DNA of 64,000 bases from Branchiostoma floridae (taxonomy: Eukaryota > Chordata > Leptocardii > Amphioxiformes > Branchiostomatidae), in NCBI RefSeq assembly GCF_000003815.2, contig NC_049991.1, forward strand, positions 20,632,976 to 20,696,975, given 5' to 3'. The notes under the pieces are model-generated. The model searched no databases, was not told the DNA's origin, and worked only from the letters and a program-made list of their open reading frames with translations. Shown piece by piece: positions 61,201-64,000 of the stretch. How positions within the stretch are numbered: position 1 is the first letter of the stretch; every line of letters begins with the position of its first letter. The position numbers and the translations under genes are program-made.

Positions 61201-64000
61201 CGAAGAAAATGTGTAGTAACTGTATTCATACGTGACTGATGGACCTCTTCAACGATGAATTTTTGTATCTTCAACGTCACAGATGGTACATTTCATTTAC
61301 AATCACAATTCCAAAACCTACCTGGTATTTGTGCCACAGCTTGGTTCGTGCCTTGCTTTGAGCGGCGTATGACAGACCTACTGTTACCCCAGCCACCAAT
61401 CACAATCTCATACATGCTACTGAGATCCCGGTTCTGTGCCGATAGCGCCACGTGAACGTCGTTACTGGCTTGCACTTCAAACTCAAACCGTGAGCCCGTG
61501 ACAGGCGGGAGGTCCCATCGGTACAGGTACACATCATCTGTACTTGTGTTACACACTGTAAAAACACAAAACGATCATAGTAAAACGCTAGGTTTTCTTC
61601 CCTCCAAAACAAAAGTATGCACGGATCAAATGTTCAACGACCACTGTCGCCTTCTTCAGGATCAATACTGATGAACAATCACTTCAGAACGTGGACGAAA
61701 CGGTCATTTCAAGTTGTTTTTCTAAATCAATTTCACCATAAGACAAAGAAGACCTCCCACAAAGAGACAGCGAGACTGGAGACTACTTTAAATTTATATC
61801 TGTACTACAAAGTCACTTTTTCAAACATTTTGGTTCAAGGAAGAGGCACTTGGAAGTTGTAGTCTTAGCAATACCTACTAGCTGTAAGAAGACGAGCTAA
61901 GGTACAATAAGTACAAATGTGGAAGGAAAATATAACGATGCAACACCTCCCTACCTTTACAGCCGTGGCCATCTTCCATCAGCACAAAGCCAAGCCGACA
62001 GGAACATGTGTAACCTTCCCCAGGGAGTTTGTTTCGGATCTGAGCACATCCTCCATTGTCTGTGTCAGGCACATGTGTAAGGAACACAGACAACAAGAAT
62101 GTTTTTGTTACTAACTCCAGGCCTATGACTAGTTGAGCCTTGATTCAATAACTGATTAGATGTTCGGGGTAAGATAAGGGCATTCTCTGACTGGATGTAA
62201 TTTTTTTGCACATTCTTGTTTCCGCCTTGTGTATTGGGAAAACGAGCCACAGAAGTCATTGGAAGGTTTTAGTCACGTTTAAGTGATGTCAATCCTTCCA
62301 CAGAAGTGAAATAATCTCAAGGAATAAATAAATAAATGAATACATTATGCTCACCTGTTGATCCTGAACACACGGTGTACACAATCCTGTCTCCGCTCCC
62401 GTCTAAGCGAAAGGCCGCTGCTGTGTTGTACAGGCTCCCGGACTCGCGTATCCCACGTTGGCAGTTGCTGGTGTCACACCTGTAGAACCCGAAAGTCCTG
62501 GTCCCTGTAGCCCCGGCTGAGAAAGCCAAGTTCGCCACGTTACGTACACCCGGGGCCGGGCTACAGCTCAGCACGTTGTTGATGTAAGGATCAGAGTCGT
62601 ACTCACTCACGCACCTGAAACATAACGTTTGTGACGTGTATTACACCGCTATCGTGTCAGAAAATACGGCTTCACGCCACGCATGAAGGATGGTCTAAAA
62701 TTTCTATTTCTTCAGTCAGTCTGTTATGACCCGTTAGTTGTTTTTAACGACTTTTTCATGGGCTGTTATTGAAGCACCCCCTGTTTATAGTACTGTAACG
62801 TGTGCGATTAAGTGTCATAGAAATCGCCTTTCTTAAGGCTGGTACCATTAGAATAGTTCACTAACTACTGACTATAGTAATAAATGTAGTAAATGATGGA
62901 ACTGTCATTCTATGATGCATGTCAATCCGCAATACTGCGTTCCCTAGATATCCATGACTAGTCCACGCTTCAACATTTTTCTTGCAGAAGCTAAACACCA
63001 AACCAGATGACAAGACAGGATTACTACCAGCGCGCACTATGACTGTTCTACATGTAATGGAACCTACCGGATTAAGTCAGAGTGGCTGTACACTGTACAT
63101 CACTTTGGGTAATGAAGTTTCAATGTCATCAATGGTTTAAGGGCGGTAAGGGGCTTGGGTAACTCACCAAAGGTAACTGAAGAAACTATCATTTTATCGT
63201 GTATTTTTGATCCAGAATATGTAATGGTACTCAAAATACACATGACTACAAAACACATTTGCTCCAATTGATAACTGAAGCCACACAAGTCAGATTACTA
63301 CACACTCGCACTACGGCTGTTTCACAAGCCACCAAACCTACCGCATGATGTCGGGGAAAATGTCTGCATACGTCTCCCCACAGCCCGTCGGCCTCAGAAC
63401 GTACCCAGCACAGAGATTCTGGTAGTCCCTGCACCAGTTCTCAGTGGCAGACAGGCCGTCAGCTGGCAGCTTTGCCTCGATGGCGAAGAAGTCGACTCCT
63501 TCATACTGCTGGATTGCAGTACGGAGGACTTCAAAGGCGTGATTTCCTGATGAAATCGATCGATAGAATTGAAGATAGAAGTTCAAAATAGAATTCACGG
63601 TTGACATGAAATCATCACCTTTAAAGTCTACGTTATCGATTGATGTATTGAATATTGAAATGTAGAGAAGCATTTGTCGTAGTAGTAGAAGGACCAAAGG
63701 AAGAGTAACTACGTTTACAATGTACTTGTATATTGTTAAGCTAATTGTAAATCTTAATAAAGTCAAAGTTAAAGGCACAGTTGTAAGGATATCATTTAAT
63801 TTAAAAGTATCAAAAATCTGTTCTTTTCTAAGGTAATAAAATGAACATTACCACAAACTGGCACGTCGCAATACTCCCATCTCTTGCTTGAATCCGTGGT
63901 GAAGCACCAGACTCCGGTCACGCCGTCAGGATTCCGGCAGTAGTTCTTCTCCAGTCCGGAGGACGGATAACCAGCAGGTGTGAAGATACGTACATAGGGT
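37939..64000 (-). CDS. Large polycystin-1-like receptor/channel gene (5' end off window)
   Basis: Forty-one exons chain in consistent phase from the right edge to the stop at 37939. Exons (5' to 3'): 63852-64000, 63342-63546, 62355-62614, 61955-62059, 61322-61555, 60428-60613, 59574-59793, 57817-58067, 57421-57525, 56204-56380, 55496-55715, 54775-55043, 54427-54549, 54015-54137, 53552-53674, 53051-53170, 52166-52378, 51891-51949, 51334-51489, 50810-50953, 50350-50446, 49579-49748, 48818-49057, 48381-48497, 47709-47938, 46984-47123, 46584-46696, 45674-45904, 44995-45162, 44365-44525, 43421-43619, 43164-43277, 42496-42594, 41883-42083, 41501-41612, 40832-41067, 40321-40495, 39458-40084, 38890-39030, 38684-38764, 37939-38336. 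No start or stop signals interrupt the chain, so one gene is the simplest reading, but a join of two genes cannot be excluded without cDNA. No PKD/Ig repeats appear in the window. Domain blocks are described separately. Confidence 0.8.
39190..39412 (-). repeat. tRNA-derived SINE-like insertion
   Basis: On the minus strand a Pol III B-box-like word (GAGTTCGACTCC, near 39342-39355) follows an A-box-like stretch (CCAAGTGGGTACAG) about 45 nt earlier, with a non-tRNA body downstream. In the intron between channel exons. Not a functional tRNA; the cloverleaf does not close. Confidence 0.45.
40284..40317. repeat. (TTGA)n microsatellite next to a splice donor
   Basis: About eight GATT/TTGA units ending 2-3 bp from the GT donor of exon 40321-40495. 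Length change here could affect splicing. Confidence 0.9.
43421..45162 (-). CDS. Polycystin-like gene: PLAT domain (three exons)
   Basis: Exons 44995-45162, 44365-44525 and 43421-43619 encode a PLAT/LH2 domain: [20 protein letters not shown] at the start, [38 protein letters not shown], and [20 protein letters not shown] at the end. PLAT lies in the first cytoplasmic loop of polycystin-1 proteins and binds lipid or partner proteins. A short copy of the exon 44995 donor side (CATGTCATCCTGCTGAAA) recurs at about 44841 within the intron, next to a GA-rich repeat. Confidence 0.92.
43640..43930 (-). repeat. Two extra partial copies of the last PLAT exon
   Basis: The 5' part of exon 43421-43619, with its acceptor side and the [12 protein letters not shown] codons, is repeated at about 43660-43775 and 43812-43925 with few changes (period near 150 bp). 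Each copy breaks off at about the LGQRFGL position and reads into duplicated intron; no donor follows, so they are probably not used as exons. The outer copy has lost part of its acceptor. Confidence 0.85.
44873..44950. repeat. GA/GATA-rich low-complexity repeat
   Basis: Interrupted GAGA and GATA units in the intron between the first two PLAT exons; gives artefactual Ser/Leu/Tyr-rich frames. Confidence 0.9.
45674..51489 (-). CDS. Polycystin-like gene: GAIN-like region, GPS and TM1
   Basis: Exons 51334-51489 to 45674-45904. A helical part (exons 50810-50953, 50350-50446, 49579-49748, 48818-49057; [36 protein letters not shown]) is followed by beta strands with the typical [17 protein letters not shown] segment. 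The GPS motif is split over two exons: [16 protein letters not shown] (46584-46696) and [11 protein letters not shown] (45674-45904). The HL/T triad needed for GAIN autoproteolysis is intact. TM1 follows ([18 protein letters not shown]). Exon 49579-49748 is charged and hydrophilic ([18 protein letters not shown]), unusual for this position and possibly a lineage insertion. The intron after 48818 needs a GC donor. Confidence 0.85.
49891..50198. repeat. Two 76-bp hairpin elements in one intron
   Basis: 49891-49966 and 50123-50198 are near-identical palindromes with arms of about 32 bp (TACGCCAAAAAGCA at one end, TGCTTTTTGGCGTA-like at the other). Flanking sequence (TATCACGGCT.CAGGGAAGAC, CTTCTCTTAAGATTTTGTTT) is repeated too, starting at the acceptor of exon 49579-49748, so the hairpin spread by a local duplication of about 235 bp. 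Confidence 0.85.
51891..52378 (-). CDS. Polycystin-like gene: Thr/Ser-rich stalk
   Basis: Exon 52166-52378 (71 codons, phase 1 at both ends) is dominated by Thr, Ser, Ala and Pro, like a mucin-type O-glycosylated stalk. Exon 51891-51949 adds [14 protein letters not shown] and changes the phase to 0 for the helical region. It separates the EGF array from the GAIN-like part. Confidence 0.8.
52340..52725 (-). repeat. Tandem repeat of about 100 bp carrying a splice acceptor
   Basis: About three and a half units, starting in exon 52166-52378 and running into the intron upstream. Each unit contains the exon start (acceptor CTACAG, then codons for [11 protein letters not shown]). Only the innermost copy continues into the long open Thr/Ser exon; frames from outer copies hit stops. 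Alternative acceptors are thus available. Confidence 0.85.
53051..54549 (-). CDS. Polycystin-like gene: four EGF-like domains
   Basis: Exons 54427-54549, 54015-54137, 53552-53674 (123 nt each) and 53051-53170 (120 nt), all phase 1 symmetric, one EGF each with six cysteines. The second, third and fourth begin DIDEC, DINEC and DVDEC, the calcium-binding signature; the first begins NNEC. Phase 1 symmetric EGF exons are typical of shuffled extracellular proteins. Confidence 0.9.
54287..54340 (-). pseudogene. Truncated EGF exon copy
   Basis: The 3' half of an EGF exon ([17 protein letters not shown] and a GTAGGT donor) matches the end of exon 54427-54549 but has no first half and no acceptor in the right phase. 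A relic of a lost EGF duplicate in the intron. Confidence 0.7.
54775..55715 (-). CDS. Polycystin-like gene: module X, third copy
   Basis: Exons 55496-55715 (220 nt) and 54775-55043 (269 nt). The first encodes [20 protein letters not shown] onward with [20 protein letters not shown]; the second encodes [38 protein letters not shown] and VVYTVC. About 163 residues with at least eight Cys. Same two-exon layout (phase 1 in, phase 2 between, phase 1 out) as the other two copies. Family not recognised. Confidence 0.75.
55127..55290 (+). repeat. tRNA-derived SINE in intron of module X copy 3
   Basis: Plus-strand A-box-like GGCGTAACTGGTAGAGCG, degenerate B-box (GGTCCCGAGTTCC) about 40 nt later, then a conserved SINE-type tail (ACCTGACTTCGGTTGGGGAG). 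Sits between the two exons of the module and is antisense to the gene. Confidence 0.6.
56204..56380 (-). CDS. Polycystin-like gene: Sushi (CCP) domain
   Basis: One 177-nt phase 1 symmetric exon encoding [33 protein letters not shown] and TWSHAVPTC: four cysteines and the conserved Trp of a complement control protein repeat. It lies between EGF copy 2 and module X copy 3. Confidence 0.93.
56425..56765 (-). repeat. Pair of related repeats in the intron upstream of Sushi exon
   Basis: About 56425-56525 and 56660-56765 share GTGG.CA.G.CGGTCGTTCAC and CGCACATTCGTCG. In one minus-strand frame the copies read like [15 protein letters not shown] and [15 protein letters not shown], but no splice context supports an exon; the second copy has frame damage. 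Probably a dispersed repeat. Confidence 0.5.
56936..57010 (-). repeat. tRNA-like sequence, probably SINE-derived
   Basis: The minus strand has a good B-box (GGTTCGAACCC at about 56948-56958) and an A-box-like GCGTGGGAGCGGTCTA before it, but acceptor and T stems do not pair properly. Not called as a tRNA gene. Confidence 0.4.
57421..59793 (-). CDS. Polycystin-like gene: module X second copy plus EGF
   Basis: Exons 59574-59793 (module X part 1), 57817-58067 (part 2) and 57421-57525 (EGF-like, [24 protein letters not shown], five to six Cys, shorter loop than usual). All three plus surrounding introns are closely similar to 61955-63546, so the block was duplicated as a unit. Part 2 encodes [19 protein letters not shown] and [10 protein letters not shown]. 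Confidence 0.8.
58183..58293. repeat. Perfect foldback element, about 111 bp
   Basis: Arms of about 50 bp (GTGTGTATCGCTC at one end, GAGCGATACACAC at the other, both with the TGATTGGTCA...TGACCAATCA part) around a short CACCGGCACC/GGTGCCGGTG centre. Intronic MITE-like palindrome. Confidence 0.85.
58656..58768. repeat. Inverted repeat, about 112 bp
   Basis: Left arm CCTCGGTGTACATGGTGTCA through GCTATAACCACC; right arm GGTGGTTATAGGAAATGACC through TGACACCATATACACCTCGG. Short loop with TCATAAAACCATTC. Likely a foldback element. Confidence 0.8.
60428..61555 (-). CDS. Polycystin-like gene: FAMeT (farnesoic acid O-methyltransferase-like) domain
   Basis: Exons 61322-61555 and 60428-60613, phase 1 throughout. 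[48 protein letters not shown] and the [21 protein letters not shown] end are the strand pattern of the FAMeT domain (named from a crustacean enzyme but mostly a lectin-like or binding module in animals). No enzymatic role is claimed. Confidence 0.9.
60977..61210. repeat. Large foldback (MITE-like) element, 234 bp
   Basis: Arms of roughly 100 bp: ATTTTCTTCGAGCAATGACT on the left mirrors AGTCATTGCTCGAAGAAAAT on the right, through GATGTCTGACAGC and CATCTTGGTCA. Centre contains AGTCTCGATCTCGCGAGAC and its inverted counterpart. In the intron between the two FAMeT exons. Confidence 0.92.
61955..63546 (-). CDS. Polycystin-like gene: module X first copy plus EGF
   Basis: Exons 63342-63546 (205 nt; part 1 with [20 protein letters not shown]), 62355-62614 (260 nt; part 2 with [17 protein letters not shown] and [15 protein letters not shown]) and 61955-62059 (EGF-like, [19 protein letters not shown]). 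Part 1 is five codons shorter than in copies 2 and 3 after GCGE. The exon joins the kringle in phase 1 (VCG, then NHAFEVL). Confidence 0.8.
63852..64000 (-). CDS. Polycystin-like gene: kringle domain, C-terminal part at window edge
   Basis: Encodes [41 protein letters not shown]: the second half of a kringle with its conserved NYCRNPD, WC and RWEYC motifs. Ends in phase 1 at TTTGTG/GTAATG. No acceptor in the visible part, so the exon continues past the window. Confidence 0.93.

Overview
The window reads as invertebrate deuterostome DNA, most likely amphioxus (Branchiostoma). This is inferred from short modular exons with GT-AG introns, tandemly expanded CARD/B-box/NHL immune-type genes, an NXPE gene, a large polycystin-1-like gene and many small foldback and tRNA-derived repeats. 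No species can be fixed from sequence alone. All protein-coding genes I can support lie on the minus strand. I assembled exon models by hand from splice signals, reading-frame phase and paralogue comparison; no transcript data were available.

Layout, left to right. (1) 501-3412: two 5' exons of an NXPE-family gene (Golgi signal anchor plus the start of the Ig/filamin-like NXPE domain); the rest lies left of the window. (2) 5088-32387: a head-to-tail array of seven TRIM-like genes, here called A to G. Each has three coding exons: an 87-88 residue CARD, a 32-residue B-box zinc finger, and a large exon with a coiled coil and usually an NHL beta-propeller. No RING is present; the CARD sits where TRIM proteins carry the RING. 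CARD exons are all 263 nt, B-box exons all 96 nt and all junctions are phase 2, so the exons are interchangeable cassettes. Genes A and B are visible mosaics. Gene C has an in-frame TAG. Gene G lacks the propeller. Every gene has an NF-kappaB-like site at a fixed distance upstream of its ATG, in most cases GGGGATTCCCC or GGGGGTTTCCC on the gene strand. Decayed pieces (a promoter/start copy, a kringle fragment, an orphan last exon) lie between units. (3) 32650-37938: gene-poor DNA with an assembly gap. (4) 37939-64000: one large polycystin-1-like gene, open at the right edge. I could chain 41 exons in consistent phase from a kringle exon at the window edge to the stop codon. In protein order: kringle, module X, EGF, FAMeT (farnesoic acid O-methyltransferase-like) domain, module X, EGF, Sushi, module X, four EGFs, Thr/Ser-rich stalk, helical GAIN-like region, GPS with an intact HLT cleavage triad, first transmembrane helix, PLAT, and a ten-helix polycystin channel region.

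How they may work: the array genes look like NF-kappaB-inducible cytosolic adaptors, with CARD for homotypic signalling, B-box and coil for oligomerisation, and NHL for ligand or RNA/protein binding. That is inference from domain families. The polycystin-like gene would encode an 11-helix membrane receptor/channel subunit with an unusual adhesive ectodomain. The repeated module X (about 155 residues, cysteine-rich, three copies) matches no family I can name and is the best candidate for an undescribed domain.
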